DNA of 64,000 nt from Sanderia malayensis (lineage: Eukaryota > Cnidaria > Scyphozoa > Semaeostomeae > Pelagiidae): the NCBI GenBank assembly GCA_013076295.1, contig RQOL01000501.1, positions 62,001-126,000 on the forward strand. Direction: 5' to 3'. Below, in pieces: positions 44,344 to 56,823 of the stretch. Position 1 is the first letter of the stretch. Each line of letters opens with the position of its first letter. The position numbers and the translations under genes were made by a program. The notes below the pieces were generated by a model. The model was not told where the DNA came from, did no database searches, and saw only the letters and a list, made by a program, of their open reading frames with translations.

Positions 44344-45856
44344 AGGCCTACTGCAATCAAAATAAGTGATATGACCTTTTTGCATTTCATGATGAACCTA
44401 TTCAAACTGATCATAAAACTGTTTTCAGAATGAAAATTGATCCAGTAGAATTGTTTTTACTTGCCCGCAAAGTCGTCAATTTTGCCATTTCAACTGTGAC
44501 AAATGTGACGTAATAACCAGGACCGATTTTAAGTTTTTGTATTGACGTGTATTGTAGCTTTTTGCTCCACTCAGTCTAGCTCAATAAATAACTAATTAAT
44601 CAAAAATCACATCCCAAGGCATAAATATTAAAAGTGTTTTCACAAATTTGAAAATTTTTTTCGTAATTTTAGAAAGCGATTTGGGGGGAGTAATTGGGGT
44701 CTGAATTGCGGCAGTTTTGGTAGTGACGTCAAACTGCAGGAGGGTGATCAGTCGCGGTGGACAGTGGAAGCAAGCAACGGGGATTATCAGTGTCGACTGT
44801 CAAGATGAAATATACTTTTGCATTTGACTTGACCGAGTCGCATATGATGTATGTGTGAGAGAATGGAGAGATGTTTTGAGAATCTACATGGAATATTTAC
44901 GCTCAGAGTTGGCTTTTTAAGATATATCTGATGCTGCTAAGTTGCTGTCAGTCCAGTCTTATCAAAACGAATTACTTTTACATCATGTCTGGCTGGAACG
45001 CCAAGTTGCTACAGTGTTTTCATCGGGGTAGAAGTTGGAGAAATAAAATAGAACTAATCACAATATTCTGCATAGCAATTTATTATCATAGTCAGATGTG
45101 TTACAAGTTTTTTGTTGAAAGACGATGGTTCCAAAATTCCAAATGGACAAAAAATGAAACTGATGGTTCCGTAGCTTTTTGTTTTTAATTTTTGTCTGGC
45201 CTATGTGTATTTTGAGCAAAACGCACGCCTTCAACTCTCATTGTCTGTTTCATTTCATTTCAAATTTGTTTTTAAAACGGCTGCTTAAAAATCCCATTTA
45301 TTAATTAACTTAACTGCTGTAGCAACTTACTTTGCCTGCTCATCTAACAACAACCCCGGCCATTGTGTTTGCTACTAGTTTTACTAACACAGCTCCGCCA
45401 CCCATGATTTCTGACAAACTTCCTTTGTGAATGCTTCCAGCTGCTTGAAAATCATACCGCGCAGAATAAAATGTCTTTTGACTAACCGCGCGGTTTGTAG
45501 TACCCTTCAAAGCGCTTCTACAGCGTTACTGTAAGTTTAATTTTCTTGGTTGACAGCTGAAACGTCACGTGGGAAGTTATAGTATTGTACCCTGGGAAGC
45601 GATTTTTTAATAAGGGCCAGCGTCACGCATAGTGCAGATTTGAAACCTTTTTCCGATACTCCCCCATTATAAAAGTTGATTGGTGTCCTGGTCATGACGT
45701 CATACCATGTCGCAGTCAGTGCCCCATTTCAACGCCAAATTTAGTATACTTATCGTGATCGAATAAAAACAAAACAGGCACGAAATTAATCAGTAAAGAT
45801 TGAAATTTCACTTTATGAAAAAAAACGGGAAAGTGATTTTTGATTGCAGGAGGCCT
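44344..45856. mobile_element. TTAA-flanked MITE inside the DIRS recombinase
   Basis: The ends are inverted copies of AGGCCTNCTGCAATCAAAA, each bordered by TTAA (44340-44343 and 45857-45860). Further inward a TGACGTNATNACCAGGA motif is also inverted. TTAA duplication is the signature of piggyBac-type transposition. No transposase is encoded; the 85-codon frame at 44931-45188 is unrecognised. The recombinase reading frame resumes correctly on the other side if one TTAA is counted. Confidence 0.8.
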
Positions 45857-45860
45857 TTAA

Positions 45861-46790
45861 GGAAGTATAATGACATTGTCTTATGTAATCAAATGCAATA
45901 TTAATATTCCAAGTAAAACTATATCTAGGGAGTGAGGGTCTCAATTCAAAAACACCCTTCATGAATCTTTTGACAATATGCAGCTGTCCAAATGGAATTA
46001 TTGCCATTATCAAGGCACAATAATGAAGATAAGACCCTTCTAGCTGTATTGATAGAGCTATATGACAATTCAGAGTTGAACAGGTCTGAAAGGAATGGCA
46101 TTGCAGAAGGCAAAGGGGCTGCCACACAATCACATTTATTTTTATTGCAAAACTTGAACCATCTTTTGGGAATTGATTGGTATTGTGACTTGGTACCCTC
46201 TTGCCAAGATCCTAAAATAATATCTATAGTATTCTTTGACAAACCTTTCACTTGTAAAGTTTCCCTGAGACAAGACAAATAGTTAGCTTCAGACTCTTGT
46301 GTAGTGGATGTGACAAATCTGGTTGCGATGGTATTGTCCACAGTTTGGCAGATGACCTCAGAAGAATTGGTGGCTGTTCCAGTATGGCTAAAAGAATGGG
46401 GTACCGCGTTTGGATTGACCAGTCTGGTACTACTAAAATTCCTCTGGCATTGCCCTGCACGATCTTCCTGACTGTTTTCATGATACAACTGAAGGGAGGA
46501 AAGCAATAAAAGTTTTGATCTGACCATGATATAGAAAAAGCATCAATATGTTTCGCATAAGGGTCTGGCCTATATGAAACATATTCTTCAAATTGCTTGT
46601 TTACTCTTGATGCAAATAAATCAATTGTAGGTGAAAGGGATATGTCAGATAAAGCCTTTGCCAGATAATGTGGATTTAACACCCATTCTGTGTCAATATT
46701 TGTTGCTCCAGATTCCAAATCTGCAACAACATTATCTTTGCCTGGTATGTGATCTGCAGGTAGCCAAATTAAATTTCTTTCTCAAAAATA
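45861..46790 (-). pseudogene. DIRS remnant: RNase H end and recombinase core-binding domain
   Basis: From the 5' side there is an RNase H block (HIPGKDNVVADLES, DTEWVLNPHYL, TIDLFASRVNKQFEEYVSYRPDP and FSISWSDQNFYCFPPF). Then, in shifted frames, the recombinase N-terminal SAM-like domain follows (ILGSWQEGTKSQYQSIPKRWFKFC, SSINTARRVLSSL). It ends with KRFMKGVFELRPSLPRYSFTW. The reverse transcriptase is missing, so the copy is 5'-truncated near 46790. At least two frameshifts are visible. Confidence 0.75.
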
Positions 46791-46949
46791 CCAAATGTGA
46801 CAAGCAATTGGGTTACACTGGTCACTATGTATGGCACGCCAACCCCGTCAAAAGAAAATGGGTCAAAAATGATGTCCACCATCTGAACATGTTCATTGCT
46901 ATCAGAAAATTTAATTAACGGTCTGAATTTATAGTTGACTGTCTGAAAT

Positions 46950-47050
46950 TTCTGATATCACAATTTTTTATTTCTGATATCACAATTCTTTATTTTTGAT
47001 ATCACCATTCTTTATTTCTGATATCACAATTCTTTATTTTGCATATCACA
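46950..47050. repeat. 22-bp tandem repeat, five copies
   Basis: GATATCAC recurs every 22-23 bp (about 46953, 46976, 46998, 47020 and a variant at 47042), with CATTCTTTATTT between. Confidence 0.75.
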
Positions 47051-47059
47051 AATGTGATG

Positions 47060-48265
47060 CGATCAAAACGCTGCCTCGATATCGATTTCGAGTTCAATTC
47101 AACTTCTCTCATGTCACATGGCATGACATGTATTCATGATGGAGTCTACACGTGCACACAGTATTCTGAATAGCATTTTAACTAATGTGAGTGCTTTGGT
47201 GAATACGAAATCCCACCTGTTGCAACCAGGTCACGTGATTGATGCTGAACGGCTGTTTTTGACCGGTCACAGCGGCCACCAAGAAATGAGATGCGTGCGG
47301 TCTGCGTGCAAGAACAGACTCACTCAGCCTCTCTCCTCGGAAAAATTACAAAGAGGTCATGATGATCCACGGCGGGAAACTTCATGGATATTACCTTATC
47401 TTGCAGAAGAATTGTTATTGTATTTAGGCATAAAAAGCAATGGATCTTTTGACATACAAACTAAGTGGGCAAATTTCCCATGAGATGGTTCATGATTCCC
47501 CACCACCAAGTGCCTTTTGTTGACAATTATTTTCAAAAATAATTACACCTGTCTCCCGTTTATTGCCAATCATTCATAGAAACATTCACATTTAGAGAAT
47601 GGCTTTTTGCGTTGGTTCCCCATCAGTGAAAGTTTCTTAAAAGACACCTGATAAACAGTCTATAATAATGCTAGTTCTATGTAAGTTCTTAAAGTGTATA
47701 TAATGTAATGCATGATAAAATATCTGCTAAGAGTGAGTGAATAATAATGAACTCGTGTGCCGCAAATGCCTGGTCATGTCTCTTCTCAGAAAAATCGAAC
47801 AGTCGATTTCATGGATATGCATCTAACATTGAAACTGTTAATAGGATAATAGACACTTTTGAGGCTGAAAACAAGCAAATTCTGCATATGTAGAACAACT
47901 GGAAAAGGTTTTGGGAGAACAGGTAATCTTGTTTTACTGCCCCAGTTGATGAAACAGATCTTACAAAAATCTAATTAAACCAGATAATTTAATTAGATCA
48001 AATGGAAAGGAGGAATTCAATGGTGTAAGTGTTGTTTTAATTTTATGCAGAGTATGCTCCTGATGAGAATGGAATGACAATGGCATACCTTAATTCATTA
48101 AAAACAAAAGGATTCATGGTTTCCAACATGGGGTAGATAGGGACAAGAATAAGAAAATGAAGATTAAAGAAAAAAGAGTATGTATAATAATTTGAGTACA
48201 CTTCCTGCAAGCCTTGATAAAAAAATCAATAGATTTTAATTCATATATTACAACCCCAGAAAAAC
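47060..48265. other. Mostly empty; one unrecognised 115-codon frame
   Basis: The plus-strand frame 47136-47483 encodes a Leu-rich start and CVRSACKNRL, PYLAEELLLYLG. I recognise nothing in it. It might be an upstream exon of the MULE-like gene, but nothing links them. The rest has no supported feature. Confidence 0.3.
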
Positions 48266-48267
48266 TT

Positions 48268-49945
48268 CATCTATCTATCTATGTAGCGTCTTTGTAAGTC
48301 CGAAGGTTGCCTGTCATGGATCTCCACTGTTCTCTGTTCTGTTCTTCTCTCTTCAATTGTCCATATTCTTTGATATTGGTCCACTCTTTGATGTCATCTA
48401 TCCACATTCTCCGAGGTCTACCCTGTGCTCTTTTACCATTTATAAATCCTTCCATGATAGTAACAAACAAATTTCGGTTTGGGCTTCTTGCTATATGGCC
48501 AAAGAATGATGATTTACGTTGAGCGATCTGCTTTAATAGATTTGGTTTTTCTTTTACTCTTTCAAATATATCTTTGTTGGTAATTTTGTTTATCCAGCTA
48601 ACTTTTAGTATTCTGCGATAACACCATGTTTCAAATGCATTTATTCTTCTTGCAGCTTCTTTACCTATTGCCCATGCTTCACAACCGTATGTTATTAGTG
48701 AAATGATATATGTCTTCAGTAACCTGTTCTTACTATTCATATTGATATTGCTTTTCATGAGTTCTTTTAATTCCCAGAACGATTTCTTTGCTATTCCTAT
48801 TCTCCTTTTGATTTCTTGCAAACATTTAGCATCTTCCGTAATCAGTGTGGCAAGATATTTATATTGCTTTACTTGCTCTAATGCTACCCCATTGGATTTT
48901 ATTACGACTTTTGTCCCTGGCTGTTATTCCATGACCATAACCTTGGTCTTTTTCGCATTCAACTCCATGCCATTCGCTGTACAACTTTCATTTATCTTAT
49001 CAATTAATCTCTGCAAATCTTCTTCCGTGCTAGCTAGCAATACGGTGTCATCAGCAAACCTTATGTTAATAATAATCATTCCATTCAATTCTAACCCAGA
49101 TTCATCTTGTGCGGCATCATTTATTAGTTCCTCGCTGTACATATTACAAAATACTGGTGACAGAACACAACCCTGCCGTACACCTTTCTCAATCTTAATG
49201 CTGCTTGAGTCTTCTGATTTACCTCTGATTTGTGCAGTTTGAGACCAGTATAGATTCGATGTTAACCTGACTTCCTCTGGAGGCACCTCGTACTTTTTCA
49301 ACACTCGAATTGATATACCATGGTTAACTTTGTCAAATGCTTTTTTGTAATCGATGAAGCACGCAAATATTTTCTTGTTTTTATTGACCATTCTCTCTGC
49401 AAGTAGTCTTATTTGACATATTGCGTCTCTTCTTCCTGGGCCCTCTCTGAATCCTAACTGGTTTTCACTCATTCTTTTCTCAGCAAGTGGTGTTATTCTT
49501 CTCTTTAAAATGTGTAGTAAGATCTTAGCTGTGTGTGATATCAAGCTTATTGCTCTATGTTCTGCACACTCTTTGGGAAGCTGTATAAAAATTGATTTGA
49601 GAAAATCTTCAGGTTGAAGGCCTGTATTGTAACATTTATTGATTATCAAGGTTATCATTTCCATTCCTTTGTCCCCCATATTCTGTAAAAATTCTGCTGG
49701 GATTTCATCTATTCCAGTAGATTTTCCCTTTGATAGATTAACGATGGTTTGCCTAATTTCCATCTCTGACATGCTTACAGTATTGTGTATGCTATTCGCT
49801 TCAGTAAGTATGTCAGGTCTTTTTTCTGAATATAGTTCTTCGATATATTCTGCCCACCTCTCTAAGATCTCTTTTTCACCAGAAAGCAGTTTTCCATTTT
49901 TGTCCTTCACACCTTGGTCTGATCGTAGCTTTTTAGGCCTCAGCT
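48268..49945 (-). pseudogene. RTE-like LINE, 5'-truncated, one nonsense codon
   Basis: The minus-strand frame starts mid-protein (KDKNGKLLSGEKEILERW) and holds RT blocks: LSKGKSTGIDEIPAEFL, FACFIDYKKAFDKV, KGVRQGCVLSPVFCNMYSE and IRFADDTVLLAS (FADD near 49050). An in-frame TAA (48924-48926) precedes the RT tail with SLITYGCEAWAIGKE and WCYRRILKVSWIN. The frame ends in GRPRRMWIDDIKEWT and a short tail. The 3' UTR is almost absent and ends in TAGATAGATAG-type repeats, as in RTE-clade elements. It is 5'-truncated near 49945. Confidence 0.8.
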
Positions 49946-50179
49946 ACATGACTACAAGAAAAAACAAGTGCTTGTTCAGGAGACAAAGAAATTTGGTTGC
50001 AAAGCTCAAATTGAAGTACAAGAAGAGATATGGTTTCCAGATTTTAAGGTTCAATTCAACTGCACTTGAAACTATCTTCCTTTGGAAAAGTACACTTAAC
50101 AACATCACTGTCTTAACAACATCATTCCAACCTGACAATTTCAGAAGATGACAAATTCAAATGCTACATCTATATTCCA

Positions 50180-50920
50180 TATTTAGATTGATTTTGATAC
50201 AAAGTACAGAAGAGAAGCTAAATCAGCAGCTCTAAGGGCAACCCTCAAAGAAAAGATGCCAACAAAGCCAGTCAGGCAATTCTCAATTGCCTTGCCTGAA
50301 AATGAGCAGCATACAAACCATCCTATAGGAAAAGTAATATTTAATTGCATCCAAAAGTTTGTTGATAGAATTATTGTCAGCAGAGCCATAGAAGTTCTGT
50401 CTTCTCTAATATGTTATCTAGCCTATATAATCTAACCCTTGATATTTTCCATGTTGTAGGACGCCGGTATTCTTCAGCCCTTAGATGAATCACCTATCTC
50501 TGTGATAAACGAGCAGGTTGCTGGTGGAGTTACAGAAGTACATGACATGCAGCGTCATATAAATGCCTTTGTGAAAACGAACTTTCCCAGTGCTATGGAC
50601 AACTTAAACAATCGACGGTATCATCCAACAGCTAAATCAATAGCAGATCATATGTACCTTGCAACGCAGAAACTGATGCATTCAAAGGATGATCAGAAGA
50701 ACCTTGAAGCGATGATATTGTGATGGAAAACAAAGAAGCCAGATGATAAATTCTACTATCATTTTGGCAACAGTCTTTTCAGGTTCTTGTAAAAGCGAAC
50801 AATGGCGTAGAAAGACAAAATAAGAGTTTGAAATATGAATTTTTGAAGAAAAGAGAAAAGAGCTCCTTGAGCCATATGGCAAATGTGTTGATCACAAATT
50901 TCTTTGCAAAAAAGTACAAA
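50180..50920 (+). pseudogene. MULE/CARF-type transposase, N-terminal part with core deleted
   Basis: Segments in order: ALRATLKEKMPTKPVRQFSI with NHPIGKVIF (50215-50370), then after an acceptor near 50458 LQPLDESPISVINEQVAGGV and RRYHPTAKSIADHMYLATQK. Then after an in-frame TGA (50721-50723) comes WKTKKPDDKFYYHFG. These match the N-terminal region of transposases often labelled calcium-responsive transcription factor-like in invertebrates. The frame passes almost at once, near 50770, into KANNGVERQNKSLKYEFLKK, which normally lies after the catalytic RNase H fold. About 250 or more core residues are therefore missing. The copy cannot encode an active transposase. Confidence 0.55.
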
Positions 50921-51009
50921 AAGTAAGAAAACAAGGATTCTGTATTAATTACTTCTCCTTCAAGATAAACACCAAGGATACACAAACCATTTACCTCAAT
51001 TATTATTTT

Positions 51010-51389
51010 TTCAAAGGTACGTCTCTTTGAATGTGATGTTCTCCAGTGGATACAAGAGTTATTCTGCTTGGGTGCCTTCGTATCTCCTAAATCGTCCCCG
51101 GAGATTGGTTCTTCACTGTTTGGAGAAGTTATCACTGGCTGCCAGGATTTCTTCAAATCACATCACCGTCGAATCAAATTCCGATAGCTTTATAAAATTC
51201 CACAGTAATCGCAACATCTACAAAATGGCATTTAATCACAATGGTATGCTTAGTTGCGAATGCCACAACTGGAAAGAGAAGTTCTTGCCATGTAAACACA
51301 TGTTTGCAGTTATCATTCACTGTAAAGAATATTCCTGGGAATCGTTCCCTGTTGAGTATGTGGTTCAACGTCTGAAGTCGAACCTATAA
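51010..51389 (+). pseudogene. SWIM zinc-finger segment of the MULE-like gene
   Basis: The frame reads SSGYKSYSAWVPSYLLNRPR, then VESNSDSFIKFHSN. The SWIM finger CECHNWKEKFLPCKHMFAVI follows, with its CxC...CxH ligands. SWIM fingers follow the catalytic core in MULE transposases and bind DNA or proteins. It ends in a stop at 51389 soon after VQRLKSNL. Confidence 0.65.
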
Positions 51390-51990
51390 GTGGCACAGAA
51401 GTTTTACATATAGACAACATAGAAGAATGTCATACAGGTAAATGGACTTTAAAGATTATAATTCAATTTAATGTTATCTCAAGAAATTGGGTGGTCAGCC
51501 TACCGGCCCGGATTGCTTGAGTAGCAAAACACATTTTACGGTCTGTGACCCCGATTTGCCGTGCAAATTCCGGGTGGTACACCTGGCAGTACTCCCGGAT
51601 GGGCGAACTGCAAATCATAACAAAGAAAATACTCAACAAAACAATATATAAGGAGAGGGAGGGAGGGAGAAATTGAACCTTTGTTGTTGGTCCACAAGAG
51701 TCGAATGATGGAATGCTTTAGTTTGTTACTATGATATGATCCAGCTAGCTCTAACACACAGTATGATCACAGTAAGACCCTTAACACTTAACCCTCCCAG
51801 AAAGTAATGTCACGGACTGGTATATTATTATTATTATGCCAAGAGATGATGTGATTTAGCATGCATCATTATAAACATTTCTTTCGAACATTAACCCTGC
51901 TTAAACAAGGTTTAACCAGCATTCAACAAATTCCGCCAGGAAACAAATAATTTTTGCCGATAACTTCATAATTATCACCCATAACTTTTT
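51390..51990. other. No gene seen; G-rich purine tract
   Basis: Contains a GGGAGGGAGGGAGAA purine run near 51656-51675. It is probably an intron or insertion inside the MULE-like gene, with no other feature supported. Confidence 0.35.
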
Positions 51991-52700
51991 TTGGTTTCCA
52001 CAGTCTCGGAAAAGGAAGAGTACGAGTGTTCACAGTCATCCCACCCCGGGAAACTTCCTCTGCCAGCATCCTACAGCAGAAGTAACAGTGCCGCATGTCG
52101 TGACCCGTTAGACCAGATTAAAAGTCTCACCTTTATATGTCAAAATGATGCAGTACTGCCAGAATTACAGAGCCAGTTGCAAGACATTCTTTGTGAATTG
52201 CGATCATCAGCACAGAAATGAGATAATCTGGTAATAGAAAATGAGAAGACTCCAACAAAGAAACAAAACAAACGAAGGTATTGCCAGATTGAAAAATCAG
52301 AATCAAAGCTGCCAGTGCAACCAAAACGTTTTAAAAATAGCCATGTTGGGTCCAAAGCAGACTGGAACAGGCAGCAGAGAGATTGTTTCTTGGATATCAA
52401 CACTGGGAAGATTGGTAAGCATTGGCTTCCTCATATGTTATGTCATAGGAATGAAAAACAAGCAAAAAATAAAACTATAGCAGTAGTTATATTCTAGTAA
52501 TAGTGATTGCTTGTTACAGAGAAAGCAGCTGGGCGATTGAAGAACAGAAAACAAGGAAAAGAACAAACAACTACCGCTCAAAACGTAAATACTTTTTGGG
52601 TTCATATTATCAAACTGCCTTAACTTACAAAATAGACCATTACAGCAAGATACATAAAAATAAACCTCTTCCGTGCTTACATTTCTATAGGTAGAAGAAA
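51991..52700 (+). pseudogene. Linker segments of the MULE-like gene
   Basis: A frame from about 52000 reads ACRDPLDQIKSLTFICQNDA, then LPELQSQLQDILCELRSS, a helical linker seen between the SWIM and protease parts in related proteins. A Lys-rich segment follows at about 52240-52400. Frame changes occur between pieces, so these are pieces of one decayed or spliced gene. Confidence 0.4.
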
Positions 52701-52821
52701 CTGTTGTGTGGGATGGGATCAGTGCGAGTAGCTCTGAAGATAACAGTGATGTGACAGAGATGGCAGCAACTGCAAAACAGGAGAGACCAACATAGTTATT
52801 GACAATGATGATGTCTGTATA

Positions 52822-53388
52822 ATGGATAACAGTACTGAAGCAAGTCAATGTGGCAAATCCTGGTTACGGATTGGGAACATCATCCTGACAGCTGAAGATA
52901 GAGATATCCTTGATTCCAAAGATATGTGGTTGAATGATAAACTGATAAATGCTGCAGAAATTCTCCTAATGAAGCAGTTCCCACATATTGGAGGCTTTCA
53001 AGATACTCTTCTTCAGGCAAGGTTCCAATTCAATATTGAAAATGGAGAGTTCCTTCAAATTGTAAATAAAAACAACAACCATTAGATATTATTAACGAAT
53101 ATTGGCTTGAAGATCAGCTCTCATGTACGCATTATGGATAGTTTGGGAGGAAGAAGTTTATCATTTGAAATGGAAGGTATTGTTGCTTCGCTTATTCACC
53201 CTCTTAGTCCTGAGGTATTTGTGAAGTTTGAAGATGTTGAAAAGCAAGATGATGCAAGCAGCTGCGGCCTCTTTGCCATTGCATTTGCAACAATGATGTG
53301 TAATGGCTTAGATCCAAGATGCTTCCACCTAGACATTGCAAAAATGAGGCCACATCTGAAAAAATGTGCCTTATTGAAGTTAACGTAA
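52822..53388 (+). pseudogene. Ulp1/C48-type cysteine protease domain with one nonsense codon
   Basis: The frame opens with WLRIGNIILTAEDRDILDSK and WLNDKLINAAEILL, the substrate-binding start of Ulp1 domains. Putative catalytic residues are the His of NNNH (near 53080), the Asp of IMDSLGG and the Cys of SSCGLFAIAFA. A TAG at 53083-53085 follows the His and the frame resumes with no shift; a Trp usually follows this His, and TGG to TAG is a single change. Ulp1-type domains remove SUMO-like tags. In transposons of this kind their role is unknown. Confidence 0.65.
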
Positions 53389-53696
53389 CATTATTTCCAT
53401 CAAAAACAAAGGAAAGATCGCCAAACCTGGGAATTTTGTCATCAATCAGAGTTCACTGCAGCTGTCGGATGCCATTAGATCCTGATGTTGTATTTGATAT
53501 TCAAGACTGCAATCTCTGCTCAGTCTCATATCACAAATCCTGTGTAAACGTGCATAAAGTAACCACCAAGAACATACCGGGTGAGAATAAATGGATCTCT
53601 GAAGAATGCAGCAACCAGTGCAAAGTGACAGGCAATATTGAAATTAGCCACACCAGTGGTTTTCACTCAACGGCTAAATTTATGGACGATAGGTGA
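53389..53696 (+). pseudogene. PHD-type finger segment of the MULE-like gene
   Basis: In a frame shifted from the protease, the sequence reads RVHCSCRMPLDPDVV, then CNLCSVSYHKSCVNVHK. This is a PHD-like C-x-C...C-x2-C...H-x2-C pattern directly downstream of the Ulp1 domain, as in related SWIM-Ulp1 proteins. It ends at 53696. Confidence 0.55.
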
Positions 53697-53699
53697 ATA

Positions 53700-54086
53700 A
53701 ATATTTACAGTTCACAACACATGAATTATTCGAACTATATCTTATCACTGGCTAATTAACATTAAAAAATTTGGCCTAAATTTGGCTAACTAACTACATT
53801 ATCCGACCAAGAACATCCGTTTTACTGATCCAGTCCTTTACAAATTTATATGACTAAAATCTCTATACTAAATAATACTCACAGCTAACGAGACTTGCTT
53901 GAAAATGTGTTGAGGTAGAGGCAGTTACTGTATCATTAAGTTGCAGTAGGTGCTTTATTCGCCATTGTTAAGCTAAGTTTCTGCAGACTCCGCGGATTCT
54001 GTGCCGTGGATGATAATCAGTAAAATACCTACCGCTCCGTCTGCTCAAAGGCAGCCGCTCAACTAAAGTCACCTGACCTGTTTGCA
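53700..54086. other. No gene seen
   Basis: AT-rich spacer after the MULE-like gene with no supported feature. Confidence 0.35.
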
Positions 54087-55150
54087 ATGGGTGGGATTTC
54101 CTGCCCACCGAGTGCTTTATCAGAAGCACTGAATAGCGAGAACACAAGCACATCCTCCCAAGAGGTTCAAACAAACTCGAATGCCAGCATTGAGGATGAA
54201 GTGTCATCAATATTTGAGAGACCAACAAGAATGATGATGAATAGGTCTATTGCTGCCATTGGAATAAGCTCTGCAACAACATCCAGTGTCCATTCTCATT
54301 CTACATCACTTCCCAGGCAAGGAGGAATAGGAATAGCAGGACCAATAGGAAGACACATGTTTCATCTGCCAATATCAGCTGTTACCTTCCCCCAGCTGCC
54401 CTAGGACGCCAGGTCCAAAGACCAGCACCATAGCATCAATTTGGAAAGAAGGGCGGCAAGAAAATCAGCCAAGAGTTGACAAAATGTAACAAAGGCCCTT
54501 TTTTGTTGATGTAGTTTTACTCCAGAGGCCAAATGACAAAGTTTTTCCCAAACAACAGCCAAAAGTTGAGCTTATGGAGAGAGGGCATGTTTTCCAGGCG
54601 GTAATATTTTACAAAGAATGGACTGTGGGACAAGTGGATCAGAAAATCTTTATTTTCCAGCCTTCTTTATGAATATGATGTATTTGAAATTGCTACATCA
54701 GTGCAAACAAAAATCGTAAAGCCAACTCTAGACAAAGGCCAACAGTTTGATGGCATACTGCTTCATAGATTGTTTAGGCAAAAAACACTGTACATATCGC
54801 CAGGTCCCGTCCCTTTTCAGATCACAGGAAATCTAAAGGACGGGGAGACAGATGACACCTGTGATTATGAAGAGCAGGAACTTATGCCCCCAAAGTGTAA
54901 GAAAATGCACATCAACATGTTATCACAGGCAGATTCTTTGGGTGACGAACTACCACTAGCTATAAATGAACTGCCACCAGCCTTTCTAAGAATGAATACA
55001 AATCATGCTGCGCTCTCCACTCAACCTAATTCTGACATTCAGAAGCAGTTTGCTGACTTGAGAAGTTATTTGGACCACAATAAAACTCCTTTAATTGATA
55101 TAGCCCTTTCATCTACGAACAGGATTGTAGTTCGAAGAAGGAAACTGTGA
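54087..55150 (+). pseudogene. Unrecognised broken ORF pair, possibly HECT-associated
   Basis: Two frames (54087-54404 and 54701-55150) are linked by a stretch that in a third frame contains FGKKGGKK and FYKEWTVGQVDQKIFIFQPS. The last frame has FDGILLHRLFRQKTLYISPG. Similar blocks occur N-terminal to HECT domains in some invertebrate proteins, but no HECT domain is present and the match is from memory of a pattern only. Treat function as unknown. Confidence 0.25.
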
Positions 55151-55159
55151 GATGATGCC

Positions 55160-55615
55160 ATGGAGAACTATACATCCTATACATGCTATGCATACTATAC
55201 ATACCATACCTGCTTTACAAACATACTATACCTATTATACCTACTATCAGAAAATACAATACCTACTATTCCTACTATACAAACATACTATACCTACTAT
55301 ACCTACTATGCAAACATACTATACCTACTATGCAAACACATTATAGCTACTATGCAAACACATTATAGCTACTATGCAAACATACCATATATACTATACC
55401 TATTATACAAACATATTATACCTATAATAAAAACATACTACATTTAATATACCTACTATGCAAACATAATATACCTACTATACATAGATAATATACATTC
55501 TATACATACTACACAAACATACTATGCATACTATACAAGCATAGATACTATACATACATCTACAAACATACCCAACATAAATACAAACATACCATAGAAT
55601 ACATACTATGATGTA
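55160..55615. repeat. Irregular TATAC/ACAAACA microsatellite
   Basis: Long stretch of interrupted tactatacctactatgcaaaca-type repeats. Open frames in several phases here are repeat artefacts. Confidence 0.9.
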
Positions 55616-56823
55616 GCACTTCTAAAATACGTGAAGGTGGGAGGTCGAATCTTCCCCTGTCAAGCGACCGCCCGCGCCCACCCTGCGCCCCTGAAAACCC
55701 TTTCTGAAATTGATAATTTCAGTATATAGTTTGTAGAGAAAGAGTTGCCACTGCAAAGTCAATCCATCCTCAAAAATTCCAACTCCTTCCCCATTAAAAA
55801 TTATATCAATACGTAGCTCAGGATACAGTGGACACGTTGCAAATGGTCTCATCTCTTAAATAGGTAGTACTCAATTCTTAGAGAAAATTTAGTGGAAGTG
55901 GTTTTAGTGAAATTTTGTAGCTGTGCAAAAAGCAAAACCTTTGAACACACTTCAAGTAAAAATAGTATTTGGTGTGGCAAATAGTGATCCAGTTGAACTA
56001 AAAAAACCAACATGAAGGTAACATAATGGCAGACAATTATCAAAGGTGTTTGGGTGACAAATAATCAACTGTGGCAGGCTAAAATTGAATTTTATCAAAT
56101 GCCAAAACAATGAGTCTTGTGTGACGAATTTGCTAAAACAAATTTGTCCTTCTCGAGTGAAAAGCAATTTTGTTGGAAACCGTAAAGAAACAAAAAAGAA
56201 CACAAAAAATAACAGAAAAAACGACACACTATTTCAGTTGTGTTATCAGACAACATTTGTCGAGAATTTAAATCGAGAAAATCGTGCAAATAGGGCCGGA
56301 AAAATTCAAAAGTTTCACTTTGTTTGCATGAGGCCTAAGAGTTGTTAACAAGATGAAGCAACAATGGCGCTGGCCTACTACAAAAATATTGATTCAAATA
56401 TCTGATTCAAAACACAAAATAAAGTTTTCTGCAGCTGTCCGGGGGTCTTGAAACAATTCGCAACTCTTCACAAAGATAATTCAACTCGTAAAGCACTTTG
56501 AAAGGTGTCCACCTCATCCTTTTCTGTACAAAACAAAAACTCGCGTCTTCTCCAAAAGTTCCTGCTGCCAGCCAAGGACAAATTTGCATGATAACGAAAA
56601 ACGTGCGAGTGCTCACGTGAAGTGGCGAAAGAGCCAATCAACTTGCAGCAAAAGGCCAAACTGGGTAACTTGAACAGCAAGTACTTTGTTGAAAAAAGGA
56701 GTTTGGGACACGTTTCATTACACTGTTCCCCATATCAGCCCATTGTTTTGGGGCATTCGACCTATTGTTTCGCATAGAATCTATTGTTTCTGGTCAGTTT
56801 TGCACCCTTGTCACACGCTGACG
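55616..56823. other. Non-coding; diverged copy of part of the tandem unit
   Basis: The segment near 56170-56335 matches 57030-57195 of the tandem unit in order (tgtgttatcag, gaaaattcaaaa, actttg), with many substitutions. No gene is supported. Confidence 0.45.

Noticed and set aside
47136..47483. 115-codon plus-strand frame as an upstream exon of the MULE-like gene
   Set aside because: No recognisable similarity and a LINE lies between it and the next segments; mentioned only as a possibility.
51480..51620. tRNA-derived SINE suspected in a GC-richer block
   Set aside because: No clear A and B box pair at proper spacing could be identified on either strand.
55152..55447. Tyr/Thr-rich ORFs in the microsatellite
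   Set aside because: They exist in several frames and only reflect the tatac/acaaaca repeat.
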